From Chryseosolibacter histidinae (lineage in GTDB: Bacteria > Bacteroidota > Bacteroidia > Cytophagales > Cyclobacteriaceae): 64,000 bases of DNA. Below the pieces are notes generated by a model. It worked only from the letters and a program-made list of their open reading frames with translations. It was not told the origin of the DNA and searched no databases. Position 1 is the stretch's first letter, and every line of letters starts with the position of its first letter. Shown here piece after piece: positions 18,701-27,049 of the stretch. The stretch covers positions 248,001-312,000 of the forward strand of contig NZ_JAHESF010000003.1 of assembly GCF_018598225.1 (NCBI RefSeq), read 5' to 3'. A program made the position numbers and the translations under genes.

Positions 18701-20788
18701 AAAGACGTGTTTGATATCGTTCTTGAATTTCAGCTGCGAATAGCGGTCTGTAAAACTGTTGTAGTGGAGCTCATACGCATGCAGGTAAACCCCTTTCCAG
18801 AAGGCATTGCCCTGCTGGTTTCCGGGGGAGGCCTGTTCCGAAAGATCGATGGTAACAGTAGTAGGGTGAAGATAGATCCGTGTGTTCTCCACCAGTGCCA
18901 CATCGTTCTCCATGATCACCGGCAGGTTCTCGAAATAAAAGAGCTGGTTGATCCTCGGGAAGGGCACCTTGATCTGCCCGCGTTGTTTGCCTTTCACTTT
19001 TTGCGGCAGCTGCAGGTCGCCTTCAAAACGAAGATCGAAGATATCGTTGCTGATGAGAAAATCTGATGCGGGGCTGAGCTGGATCGAAAAATCGTACGGT
19101 TCCAGCAGATCGAACCTGTTTTCGTTGCTCAGCTTGGCGGCACCGAGCAATTTGAATTTATCATAGTTGAGCCAGCAGCGTTCCGTTTTTACGTAGGCAA
19201 CTTCGCCGGTCTTCACCGGATGGGGTAACGCCCACTGCACTTCACCTTCAAGCTCGAGCTGCGTTGTGCTTAACCTGACCGCGCGCGGATAAAATTTCGC
19301 TGTGCCGTTCACGGTGTTCTTCGGTTGCAGCGTAAGGGGTGCCGGATTGGGGAGCTCACGGGTGAGCGCGCCCTCTGTCAGCACCCAATAGCTGGCAACA
19401 CGTCGTAACTTCAGGCTGCGGAAAGGCACTTCAAGGCTGTCGGATAATCCTACCCTGACCTTCGCCACGCCTGAAAAGTTGAGGGAGTCTTTCGAGTCGG
19501 CCTGCACCACGTTCACAAGGTGTTTGCCGGCGTAAAAGCTGTCGATAAGCGGTGGGCCTTTGAACTTGCGTACTTCACTCTTCGCCACGGTCTGCCTACC
19601 GCTGTACGTGGTCACCTGCCACGCATATTCCGCACCGGGCTTGAGCGGTTTCCTGATCACCACCTGCATACCCTGCACAGAAAGAGTCTGCTGGGTAGTT
19701 TCCATGTGCCAGGTGGGATTTGTACTCATGGCTTCCTCCTTGCTCTGGCCATCGTTCAGCTGAACAACGCGCAGCTCGTAAACAAAGGGCTGGTTCAGCA
19801 ACCGGAGATCAGGCGCCGACCACCGGAAAGATGGAAGCTCATTTTTTTTATATGCTTTATCGTTTTGAGGCGAGGTGAGTGTTGTGTTGGCATTCTCCGG
19901 GTAACCGTAGTGGAACCAGCACACCTCGCTTAATCCGTTGTTCTTGAAGAGGTCACGTCCCCCGATATCGCGGGCACGGATCTGGTAGACGTAGGTCTTG
20001 CCACGGTCTAACGCCGGGGCTGATGGCGAATAAAGAAAAGAAGTTTGCGTCAGCCCCTGCGACTCGAATATGGGAAGCACCTTGCTGTTCATGATCGCCG
20101 TAAAAGGATCGGCGCGCGGGTCCGTGAGCTCATACACCACCAGCTTGTATTCGATGCCTGCCGTGGCGTTGGGCGACATGGAATTGATCAGCTGCCACTG
20201 AAAAGGAATATTGAGTGGTATGAACGGATCGACGAGTGACCGGCACATAGGACTGATCACCCGCGGAGGATCGTTGAGCCTGATCCACGCAGAGGCACAG
20301 GCAGTATTAGACAAGAGCACACCCGTAGGATAGTCCAGCACCTCGATGCAGAAAGTGTAGTTCCCTTCGGGGAATCTTCCGTTTTGTAGGAACAGCGGAG
20401 CACCGGACCCCAGCACTACCATGTTCTTCAGGTCGAGATACTGGGCCATGTCTGCGGCCGACAATGAAACAGAAACACCGGGTGTCACCACAATGGGTTC
20501 CGCCGGCATAAAATCAGCACGTGTCTCCAGCTTGAGGTCGATGCTTTCGATGCGCAACCTGAGGCGTACACGCCAGCTGGCTTCCCTGAAATCGTTGAAA
20601 ACGAAATTGTAACGGAGCAGAGTCGAGCCGGGTGCAAGGTAATCGCTGAAGTAAACAGAATAGGGAGGTGTAAGCGTGGTATTGGCCGTTACAGGGAAAC
20701 GCTGTTGCGCCGTAGCACAGAAGCTGACGAGACTGAATGCCAGCAGCAACAGGAATGAACTGAACGGTACGTAAACTTTTCCCTTCAT
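15794..20788 (-). CDS. Giant TANFOR-like exported protein
   Basis: A 1664-aa protein. The ATG at 20788 lies two bases after the upstream stop; the longer frame starts at TTG. The signal peptide MKGKVYVPFSSFLLLLAFSLVSFCATAQ is followed by a TANFOR-type domain (residues ~35-170): TLTPPYSVYFSDYLAPGSTL, then VRLRLRIESIDLKLET, as in Tannerella-type proteins. Residues ~170-400 hold fibronectin-like domains (YKLVVYELTD, YVYQIRARDIGGRD). A beta-rich region runs to ~920. Residues ~925-1255 are a long amphipathic helical block rich in Ala, Ile, Thr and Asn (LVREIIETVVTELTS, TNEVIASLEASINRNIG). The C-terminal ~400 residues are beta-rich with LKGDVKGYVRLLSIVSINF at the end, perhaps membrane-associated. 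No T9SS tail was seen. It may form the main structural part of the surface system (inference). Confidence 0.8.
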   Translation of the reverse strand: MKGKVYVPFSSFLLLLAFSLVSFCATAQQRFPVTANTTLTPPYSVYFSDYLAPGSTLLRYNFVFNDFREASWRVRLRLRIESIDLKLETRADFMPAEPIVVTPGVSVSLSAADMAQYLDLKNMVVLGSGAPLFLQNGRFPEGNYTFCIEVLDYPTGVLLSNTACASAWIRLNDPPRVISPMCRSLVDPFIPLNIPFQWQLINSMSPNATAGIEYKLVVYELTDPRADPFTAIMNSKVLPIFESQGLTQTSFLYSPSAPALDRGKTYVYQIRARDIGGRDLFKNNGLSEVCWFHYGYPENANTTLTSPQNDKAYKKNELPSFRWSAPDLRLLNQPFVYELRVVQLNDGQSKEEAMSTNPTWHMETTQQTLSVQGMQVVIRKPLKPGAEYAWQVTTYSGRQTVAKSEVRKFKGPPLIDSFYAGKHLVNVVQADSKDSLNFSGVAKVRVGLSDSLEVPFRSLKLRRVASYWVLTEGALTRELPNPAPLTLQPKNTVNGTAKFYPRAVRLSTTQLELEGEVQWALPHPVKTGEVAYVKTERCWLNYDKFKLLGAAKLSNENRFDLLEPYDFSIQLSPASDFLISNDIFDLRFEGDLQLPQKVKGKQRGQIKVPFPRINQLFYFENLPVIMENDVALVENTRIYLHPTTVTIDLSEQASPGNQQGNAFWKGVYLHAYELHYNSFTDRYSQLKFKNDIKHVFEGDVAAATNAWIDAQGTNLKLVKDFSSDGLEFNSFNGIAGRLTLTIEKNSVSNSTFTGGILVPVFSSTDHFDFTVPVTDQGFRPGYLNEIDGREFSFNKGAGEQEVNLTVRRGVFVDQRLIDMVIDLEWPSLGITTLGVTGFKAWGDYRIGFDKPNGVKALDRQLQGSLSGYEITADAIAAGSNSGLYSFVICAKALIGDDVTGDEGPPSINVYTIMPNALLPKTGEVSSGFQYPSNTNPQTVLEQIQSQYAGVGQNASDKLKEQEQAIKGKANETLSKLTSKVPTTTSLEQATSNVTTTAGTPADPTASPASGGLLAKLNPRQRELVREIIETVVTELTSPLTDSISAVADSLNARIEREIEAIIVIAHEQVEEKVASLVNAVAQEVINVTRNDRIDVSPQITALADVVTQSVTNEVIASLEASINRNIGLPITTLIKDQIAGRINTFIREASVKIVIDALEGRTQLDQVPQTLLQGIDTVLRNVSNAIFEQINFSNISSMVYNTANDAVRGISTDRIFNEIRAGATAVLTSAVNEQVNQLVSQATNDLIGDAVGIQIPVDFTTLVSKIADGDIKDIFKLDPVAVKLRTKVLDLNGLTYYTADEPTYGDVWLGSIDIRVKVPKPFDLNAIYINGKKDGFTYWFAQITPSDGTSVKLGDVIPKRAKPLTSPINMGPADIVGVAGRVYHHMRDEKGKPIVPDANNKYGAYMNLVFFDKSNGGKTMRLDVAGEINTAVNGDYVITFEGDLQLMSTAPKVSEVDKNAAVQGIFRFSYNSAEKHFLGYGRVEVKKPGQLCASGSILVDTKPGKWKVEIGSREDRITFIPTCYGWSPTGWFGISESEAELGLGIQYSLYAKSPTFNFIIVKANVAVDAGVAFGIQAAVRYKPDFALLRAGVWADLWADIVINYKKFGPFSDWKSFSLVSIFARGNLMIIFEPSPSMLKGDVKGYVRLLSIVSINFAAEFEKPL

Positions 20789-20790
20789 AA

Positions 20791-22524
20791 TCAATTTGAA
20801 AATGAGTAGTTATAGGTCACTCCTCCCCTGAACTCGGAAAATGACGGCATATCGCCCTGGTGGTTTAACCGGTTCAGGTAAGAAAGATCGACCCCGAAAG
20901 TGTGCCGGGTCCTGGTGCTGTACGAGCACCCCAGCCTGGCCGTGGTATTATCACTCAACAGCACGGCTGTCTGATAAGACCTGATGTAGCTTGACGAAAA
21001 TGTCGATCGCAGCTTTCGTGTGAAAAAAAGCTTCGACGCAGACACGGTCGGCCCTACCGAAAAATTATTGATCGCCGCCACCTGGTTGGAGTTGGCGTTG
21101 AGGTTCACATTGAAAGTAAGATCCCTGGGTGTGTTGTTGGATTGATAGGCGACGTTGGCATTATAAAAAACCGACTTGTTGCCCTGGTTGCCGGAAGCCA
21201 CCTGGTAGCTGGACGTGAAAGCAAGCGTTCGAGCAATATCACCCTGCCCGAAATTGTAATTCACGCCAGCGGTCACATTGTTTGTCACCTGCAGGAACAG
21301 CAGCGAATCGATCTCGTCGATCTGCGATTGCTGGTAGAAGCGGTCAAGCTTGGTGGTGCTGTTAAAGTTGCTGTATGACGCGTTGAGGTTGAACTTCTCG
21401 CTGATCATGTAAGAAGTGGTCACAGAGCCGATGAACCTTTCCACGCGGGTCTCTTCCGTATGGTTCAGGTTGTTGCGCTGCAGCCCGGCGTTCACGGCCA
21501 CGTTGAACTTGCCTTCGAAGAAGGCCGTGGCAATTCCTCCTGTGAGGTCATCGAAGTCGTTGTTCATAAACGGTGAGCCCATGGTCTTGTACTCCGGGCC
21601 GAGTCTCCGGTATTTCGCATTGAGCTGGTACCGGTCTGCGCGGTAGCCGAGCTGTGCCTGAAACGCGCCGTTGAACTGCGACGATTGTGTAGGTGTATAC
21701 AGGTTTCCGAGGTAGTTGGCATACCTGAAAGAAGTCAGGCGTGCTTCCGGATCGCGGGTGTCTTTGGTGTACGCGCTGAGGGCGTACTCTGTGTTGATGG
21801 TGATGCGTTTCGCCAGTGTTCTCCTGACATTGACACCCCACACGAAATTCTCGGCGGGTGCGATGTCCAACGCTGATGCTACTGTATCGGGAATGGAGGC
21901 AGGATCGTCGCGGCCCCTGAAAAGGATCAGGTCAACCTCCTGGCCATTTTTGCCGATGGTCACCTTGGTACCATAGCCCCACCGTTCATACGATGGGATG
22001 CCGAATTCCAGATCGTTCAACCCACCCACCAGGCGCGCTTTGGCAAAACGTCCGTACATAGCGCTTACTTTCACCATCGCGTTGGGTGGTGCTACCTCCA
22101 CACCGAGTCCCATGAAAATGGTTCCCGCCAGTGTGAACTCCGAAAAGTTCATACTTCTGTAACCGGCATGCAGGGTCACATATTTATAAGTAGGGCTGAT
22201 GCCGAATTGATTGAACGGTTGGGGATAACGGAAGGTCTGGTCCTGTTGACTGAGCGTGAATGAAAAAGGTGCCGAGATCTGCCAGTAGCTTAACGTGAGG
22301 TTGCCGGAGAGCATCCAGTAGAGCGGGTCGCGTCGTGATTCGATACCGGAGGCAGTGTAACCAATAGCCGAGCCGTTCAGTGAGCCAGAGATGCGCAACT
22401 TCTGCTGCGCCATGAGGGCGGGCACAAAAGTTACCAGGAGGCACACCGTTAACAAGCCGGGTCGCAGCTTATTGGCGGGGGTATAGGTTGGCACGTTAAG
22501 GTTTTTTTGCAGCAAATAAATCAT
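20791..22524 (-). CDS. Outer-membrane beta-barrel protein, first gene of the 22-kb operon
   Basis: A 577-aa protein starting at the ATG at 22524; an upstream in-frame TTG adds only four residues. A charged N-terminus precedes a signal core (PGLLTVCLLVTFVPALMAQ). The rest is a run of alternating beta strands with aromatic girdles, for example GISPTYKYVTLHAGYRSMNF, GYRADRYQLNAKYRRLG and SEKFNLNASYSNF. It ends in TYNYSFSN with an aromatic residue near the C-terminus, as in outer-membrane barrels. The strand count suggests a barrel of 20 or more strands. It is the first gene of the unit and overlaps nothing upstream, so it could be the outer-membrane anchor or conduit for the exported proteins that follow. 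The specific family was not recognised. Confidence 0.82.
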   Translation of the reverse strand: MIYLLQKNLNVPTYTPANKLRPGLLTVCLLVTFVPALMAQQKLRISGSLNGSAIGYTASGIESRRDPLYWMLSGNLTLSYWQISAPFSFTLSQQDQTFRYPQPFNQFGISPTYKYVTLHAGYRSMNFSEFTLAGTIFMGLGVEVAPPNAMVKVSAMYGRFAKARLVGGLNDLEFGIPSYERWGYGTKVTIGKNGQEVDLILFRGRDDPASIPDTVASALDIAPAENFVWGVNVRRTLAKRITINTEYALSAYTKDTRDPEARLTSFRYANYLGNLYTPTQSSQFNGAFQAQLGYRADRYQLNAKYRRLGPEYKTMGSPFMNNDFDDLTGGIATAFFEGKFNVAVNAGLQRNNLNHTEETRVERFIGSVTTSYMISEKFNLNASYSNFNSTTKLDRFYQQSQIDEIDSLLFLQVTNNVTAGVNYNFGQGDIARTLAFTSSYQVASGNQGNKSVFYNANVAYQSNNTPRDLTFNVNLNANSNQVAAINNFSVGPTVSASKLFFTRKLRSTFSSSYIRSYQTAVLLSDNTTARLGCSYSTRTRHTFGVDLSYLNRLNHQGDMPSFSEFRGGVTYNYSFSN

Positions 22525-23020
22525 TACAGACTTCAATTGTCACGCAATCCGGAGGCATCATGCGGGTGTGTACAAGTGAAAGCCATAAATTCAAAAAAGC
22601 CGCCCACGGTATGAATACTGTCGTTTTGAGGATTCCCGCCAGGATTTGCAATGAAATCGGATGCGCAATAGCGGAGCACCGAAAATCCTGATTACTTAAA
22701 AAGGAGTAGCATTAAAAAAGTATGTTTTGGCGGGCAAAAGTGATTTTCATAGAAGATAATTGCACCGGGCCTGCATTTCTTAGGTAACAGTGTTGGCCAT
22801 GGGCTGATCCACAAAAGGCCAAATCAAACGGACAACCGGCTGATATTGGATTTCAGCCAGTTATTGTGGGTAACAGAATGGTTGCAAGCCGCTTTACTAA
22901 CGAGCGGGCCAGGCCATTATTGCACCATGTAATAATTTCCACAAATACCCACTCATCGACCCCTATTGCTATTTAACTCCATTAATGTCTTTTCATCGTT
23001 GAACAAACTAAAGAATTCGC
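22525..23020. promoter_or_regulatory. Intergenic region, probably the promoter of the 22-kb operon
   Basis: About 500 bp without a gene. It separates the sulfur operon's last gene from the toxin operon's first, both on the minus strand. Contents seen: an inverted repeat TACTTAAAAAGGAGTA at 22693-22708, which is 15/16 identical to 59487-59502, and a small hairpin ATTATT...AATAAT at about 22915-22937. No convincing Bacteroidota -33/-7 promoter was found by eye. Confidence 0.5.
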
Positions 23021-24301
23021 CTAGTTGAACAGCAGGTAGGCAATGAGCAACGTGATCAGGATATTAAAAAGCTGCGCGCCGAGAAAAGCATACAACGGCT
23101 TTTTGTTAGAGGCGTTGAAGAGGTCGGAAAAGCGGGTTTCCAGCCCGATGCTCGTAAAGGCCAGCACAAACCAGAGGGTCTGAATGCTCTTGAGCCCGTC
23201 TTTGGCAGGCGCTATGATCTCCGGACTTAATATAAAGGAGAACAGCAAAGAAGCTGCGATAAAACCGAGCACAAATTTGGGGAAGCGCTCCCAGAGCAAC
23301 CCGAGGCTGGGCTTGCCAACAGCAGCAGCACTTTCCGGAGCCTTGCGTGTGTAGGTCCAGTAAACACTGATGGCAAAGGCAGCGAGTCCCAGCAACACGT
23401 TCTGTGAGAATTTTACAATGGTGCTGATCTTGAGCGCCGTGTCGCCCACCAAAGTTCCGGCAGCTACTACCGCGCCCGTTGTATCGATGGTGCCTCCGAG
23501 CCATGCGCCCGTCACCTCCTGCGAAAGTCCGATATACTGGGCGATGTAAGGCATAAAGATCATCATGGGGATGGCGGTGACCAGCACCAGCGAGATCACA
23601 TACGACAATTTTTTGGAGTCTCCCTTGATAGCGCCTGCCGTGGCGATCGCTGCGGAAACACCACAAATGGAAACAGCGCTGGAGATCATCATGCTCAATT
23701 CGTCATCGAGCTTCAGCTTGCGGCAGATCCAGAAAGCAAAGTACCAGACCGACAGCACCACGGCCAGCGCCTGGATCAATCCCAGAGAGCCGGCTTTCAG
23801 AATATCGCCAAAGATCACACCTGTGCCCAACAGCACTAAGCCGATCTTCACAAACATCTCTGCAGAAAGTACGTCGCGAAACCATTTCGGAAGGATGATC
23901 AGGTTGCCGATGAGCAGCCCGATGGAAAGACTGAAGATCACAGCCTCCAGGTTGAGATACTTCACCTCGCTGTTGCCGGCGAGGATGAGCGCCACCACGC
24001 TGATCACATACAATAGCGGAAACACAGTGATGGTTGCTTTCACAGGCTTGCCCGTTGCGACCGCTCCCAGTATAGAGAACACAAACACCACAGCGAATTG
24101 CGTGGCTATGCGCGCGAGGTTGCCCAATGAAAAGATCTTTTCAGCCAGATCAGCACCTGTGCTCCATGAATACGCAGGCGCCGGAAAAATGACACCCGCG
24201 ATAAAAAGAAAAATGATCAGGAAGCCCAGTACCACTACGGCCCAATCTTCTGTGAGGATCAGTTTTGATTTTTCAGTTGCTACTGCTGTGTTCGTGCTCA
24301 T
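23021..24301 (-). CDS. YeiH/TauZ-type putative sulfate exporter (UPF0324)
   Basis: A 426-aa inner-membrane protein with about ten hydrophobic segments. It carries the family's signature stretches: VIFSLSIGLLIGNLI, KIGLVLLGTGVIFGDIL, SAVSICGVSAAIATAGAI and GAWLGGTIDTTGAVVAAG. Members named TauZ or SuyZ are found with sulfonate-degradation genes and are proposed to export the sulfate formed. That function is known mainly from genomic context, not from measured transport. It is the last gene of the operon, 35 bp after the CrtI-like gene and downstream of a sulfite dehydrogenase, which supports removal of sulfate or sulfite from the cytoplasm. An alternative is uptake of another small anion. Confidence 0.85.
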   Translation of the reverse strand: MSTNTAVATEKSKLILTEDWAVVVLGFLIIFLFIAGVIFPAPAYSWSTGADLAEKIFSLGNLARIATQFAVVFVFSILGAVATGKPVKATITVFPLLYVISVVALILAGNSEVKYLNLEAVIFSLSIGLLIGNLIILPKWFRDVLSAEMFVKIGLVLLGTGVIFGDILKAGSLGLIQALAVVLSVWYFAFWICRKLKLDDELSMMISSAVSICGVSAAIATAGAIKGDSKKLSYVISLVLVTAIPMMIFMPYIAQYIGLSQEVTGAWLGGTIDTTGAVVAAGTLVGDTALKISTIVKFSQNVLLGLAAFAISVYWTYTRKAPESAAAVGKPSLGLLWERFPKFVLGFIAASLLFSFILSPEIIAPAKDGLKSIQTLWFVLAFTSIGLETRFSDLFNASNKKPLYAFLGAQLFNILITLLIAYLLFN

Positions 24302-24336
24302 GTGCTAAATGTAAATTTTTTTAAAGAATTATCGAA

Positions 24337-25791
24337 TTATAATGGTACGGACGGCGACTTGTGAAAAATATCTTTCAGGGCCCTCACCGCGGCGTGGTAT
24401 CCACACATGCCGTGCACACCTCCACCGGGCGGCGTTGATGAAGAGCAGAGATAAATTCCTTTCGCTGAAGTGCGGTAAGGTGAAGATCTCAGGGCAGGCC
24501 GCGTGAAAAGCTGACCGAGGTCATTGACGCCTCCGGTAATGTCTCCGCCAATGTAGTTGGGATTGTATTCTTCCAGCTGCGCACTGTTCATCACGTGCTT
24601 CGCCAGGATGCGCTCACGGAATCCCGGTGCAAACCGCTCTACCTGCCTCTCTATCACGTCGGTCATGTCTGTTGTGGAACCCGACGGCACATGGCAGTAG
24701 GCCCATGCAGTATGTTTACCCTCCGGTGCCCGCGACGGATCGAACAAACTTTGCTGTGCCATGAGTACAAAAGGTCGTTCCGCGTGTTTACCGCTCCAGG
24801 TTGTTTTCTCCGACGTAGCGATCTCGTTAAAGGTATTGCCGAGGTGAACGGTACCCGCCGTGCGGCATTCTGCAGCTTTGAAAGGTACCGGTGCATCCAG
24901 CGCCCAGTCTACTTTGAAGACTCCCATGCCATAGCGGAAGCGGTTCAGCTGCCACTTGTAAACAGAAGAGAATTTATGACCGGCGATCTGCAGCAATTGT
25001 TTGGGTGTTGTATCGAAGAGCACAGCATGGCTCGACGGGAGCTGACTGAGCGAATGCACGTGAAAATTTGTTTCGATCTTTCCGCCCATGGAAACAAAGT
25101 AAGATGCCAGCGCATCGGCGATCTGCTGTGAGCCTCCTTTCGGAAGAGGCCAGCCGCGCAGATGACCCACCGCCATGAGCACAAAACCGATGGCCGCCGT
25201 GGAGAGATTGCTCAACGGCATGATGGAATGTGCCGCCATACCCGCCCACAAACCTTTTGCTTTTTCAGTGGTGAAACGTTTCGCGACGGTCTCCGCAGAC
25301 AACAGTGCCTTCAATCCAAAGCTCGCCAGTGCGAAGGGATGCGCGGGGAAACGCAGGGGCCCCAGGAGGTTGTTCACGATGAATGGCCAATCCTGGATGA
25401 TGGGGGCGATCAGGTCAAGATATTTTTTTTCGTCTGCGCCCAACAATGCTGCGGTGGCTTCGAGCGACTCACCGAGCACTGCTGCCGTACCATTGTCGAA
25501 CGGGTGCGCGGCAGCGATTGGTGGATAGATGAACTCAAGACCATGCTTCTTCAAGGGAAGGCTGGAGAAAAAAGGCGAACCTGCCGCCATGGGATGGATC
25601 GCTGAACAAACGTCGTGGATGTATCCCGGCAATGTCAGCGCTTTGGAACGCAGTCCACCGCCAATGGTGTTCTTGCTCTCCAGCAGCAAAACGGAGCAAC
25701 CAGCCTGCTGCAGCACAATGGCCGCGGCAAGCCCGTTGGGTCCCGACCCCACCACCACAGCATCGTAATCTCGTCGTTCCAGCTGAGCCAT
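24337..25791 (-). CDS. FAD-dependent oxidoreductase, phytoene desaturase (CrtI)-like
   Basis: A 484-aa protein with a Rossmann FAD-binding motif at the N-terminus (VVVGSGPNGLAAAIVL, residues ~12-28), followed by the acidic strand end LLLES and the GGGLRS turn. The C-terminus has the usual CrtI-family FAD contact (GIYLCSSSTPPGGGVHGMCGYHAA). Length and motifs fit the amine-oxidase/phytoene-desaturase-like family, but no carotenoid genes are nearby. It sits between the sulfite dehydrogenase gene (28 bp) and the exporter gene (35 bp), so a substrate related to sulfur metabolism is more likely than a carotenoid. The exact reaction cannot be told from sequence. Confidence 0.85.
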   Translation of the reverse strand: MAQLERRDYDAVVVGSGPNGLAAAIVLQQAGCSVLLLESKNTIGGGLRSKALTLPGYIHDVCSAIHPMAAGSPFFSSLPLKKHGLEFIYPPIAAAHPFDNGTAAVLGESLEATAALLGADEKKYLDLIAPIIQDWPFIVNNLLGPLRFPAHPFALASFGLKALLSAETVAKRFTTEKAKGLWAGMAAHSIMPLSNLSTAAIGFVLMAVGHLRGWPLPKGGSQQIADALASYFVSMGGKIETNFHVHSLSQLPSSHAVLFDTTPKQLLQIAGHKFSSVYKWQLNRFRYGMGVFKVDWALDAPVPFKAAECRTAGTVHLGNTFNEIATSEKTTWSGKHAERPFVLMAQQSLFDPSRAPEGKHTAWAYCHVPSGSTTDMTDVIERQVERFAPGFRERILAKHVMNSAQLEEYNPNYIGGDITGGVNDLGQLFTRPALRSSPYRTSAKGIYLCSSSTPPGGGVHGMCGYHAAVRALKDIFHKSPSVPL

Positions 25792-25819
25792 TGATCAAAA
25801 GTGTTCCTGTAAAAATAAC

Positions 25820-27049
25820 TTACTTTTTTGCTTCCGGCCTAAATAATACCCGGCCATCGCGTTTTATTATCCAGGCCGTCACCGGGTTAAAATGGTACCC
25901 TCCTGTATTTCCGCCGCGCGCATCGGAAAGTTGTTTCAACGTCGGCTGCACATAACCCGTCTCATCCACAGCCCTGCTCATGATGGCGGTCTCGTCTCCG
26001 TTCCAGTGCCACAAATACCGGAAGCCTGTGTGCGCTTTGTCCAGCACCGGCCCCTGAAGCTCGGCAGCACTCCACGATCTTCCATCGTTGGTGCTGATCT
26101 CTACACGAACGATCCTGCCGCGACCGCTCCATGCAATGCCCCTGAGCTCGATCCAGCCCTTCTCAACAGGGTTGGGATAGGCGGGATACGTGATGATGGA
26201 GCGCGCATCCATCACAAAGCTGAACTGCCTGATCTTTCCACCGCCAATGGCCTCGGTATATTTTGAGGTTTCTTCCCGCGTCATGAAGGGCTGATCTGAA
26301 ATTTCAATTCTCCGGATCCACTTCACACACGTGTTGCCCTCCCAGCCCGGCAACACCAATCGCGCCGGGTAACCCTGCTCCGGACGGATGGCCTCCCCGT
26401 TCTGCGCATAGGCGAGCATGGTGTCTTCCCAACCTTTTTGCAGAGGAATACTTCTTGTCATCACGGCAGCATCAGAGCCTTCTGCGAGGAACCAGGTTGC
26501 CCTGGGGTCAACGCCAACTTCGCGAAAGAGCGTTGAGAGCATCACCCCTGTCCATTCACTCTGGCTCGTCAACCCGCAGATCTCCTGGGGACTGAGCTCT
26601 TCCTTGTTTCCCCTGTAATTACCCGAACACTCGAGGAACATGATCCTTGACACAGAAGGGAATTGTTTCAAATCACGGAGCTTAAAAACCATCGGCTTCT
26701 TCACCATGCCATGGATCAGCAGCTCATATTTCTCAGGGTCGATGGCAGGCACACCACCGTGATGCCTTTCGTAATGAAGATCGGAAGGCGTCAACGTACC
26801 GTAAAGGTCCTGTAACGGTGTGCGCGATGATGTGTCGCTGGGTTTCTTTTGTAGTTTCTCAAACGGTGAACGTGTACCTACTTCACCCGGAAGGGGTCCC
26901 AGCTTTTTTGTAGGATCAGAGGTGGCGGTTTCTTTTTCCGTAACGGCCCGCTGCATCACTTTGCCGAAGCTGGTCTGCACAAGCACCACCGCCGCCGTGG
27001 CAGCGCCTCCCAGCCATGTTCTTCTTTTTATTTTCTGATTTTGATTCAT
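25820..27049 (-). CDS. soxC: Molybdopterin sulfite dehydrogenase, SoxC/SorA-like
   Basis: A 409-aa periplasmic enzyme predicted to oxidise sulfite to sulfate. It starts with a twin-arginine signal (KRRTWLGGAATAAVVLV; Arg9-Arg10), as expected for a cofactor-loaded export substrate. PLQDLYGTLTPSDLHYERHH and YELLIHGMVKKPMVFKLRDL match SoxC-type proteins. FLECSGNYRG contains Cys141, the molybdenum ligand. The middle holds GYPARLVLPGWEGNTCVKW and the last ~120 residues form the Ig-like dimerisation domain (WIELRGIAWSGRGRIVRVEIS). The start overlaps the cytochrome gene by 4 bp, as in SoxCD and SorAB pairs. The symbol reflects family resemblance; no soxXYZAB genes are in the window, so it may work alone as SorA does. 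Confidence 0.88.
   Translation of the reverse strand: MNQNQKIKRRTWLGGAATAAVVLVQTSFGKVMQRAVTEKETATSDPTKKLGPLPGEVGTRSPFEKLQKKPSDTSSRTPLQDLYGTLTPSDLHYERHHGGVPAIDPEKYELLIHGMVKKPMVFKLRDLKQFPSVSRIMFLECSGNYRGNKEELSPQEICGLTSQSEWTGVMLSTLFREVGVDPRATWFLAEGSDAAVMTRSIPLQKGWEDTMLAYAQNGEAIRPEQGYPARLVLPGWEGNTCVKWIRRIEISDQPFMTREETSKYTEAIGGGKIRQFSFVMDARSIITYPAYPNPVEKGWIELRGIAWSGRGRIVRVEISTNDGRSWSAAELQGPVLDKAHTGFRYLWHWNGDETAIMSRAVDETGYVQPTLKQLSDARGGNTGGYHFNPVTAWIIKRDGRVLFRPEAKK

Noticed and set aside
24337-25791. Carotenoid biosynthesis locus
   Set aside because: Only one CrtI-like gene; no crtB, crtY or crtZ partner nearby.
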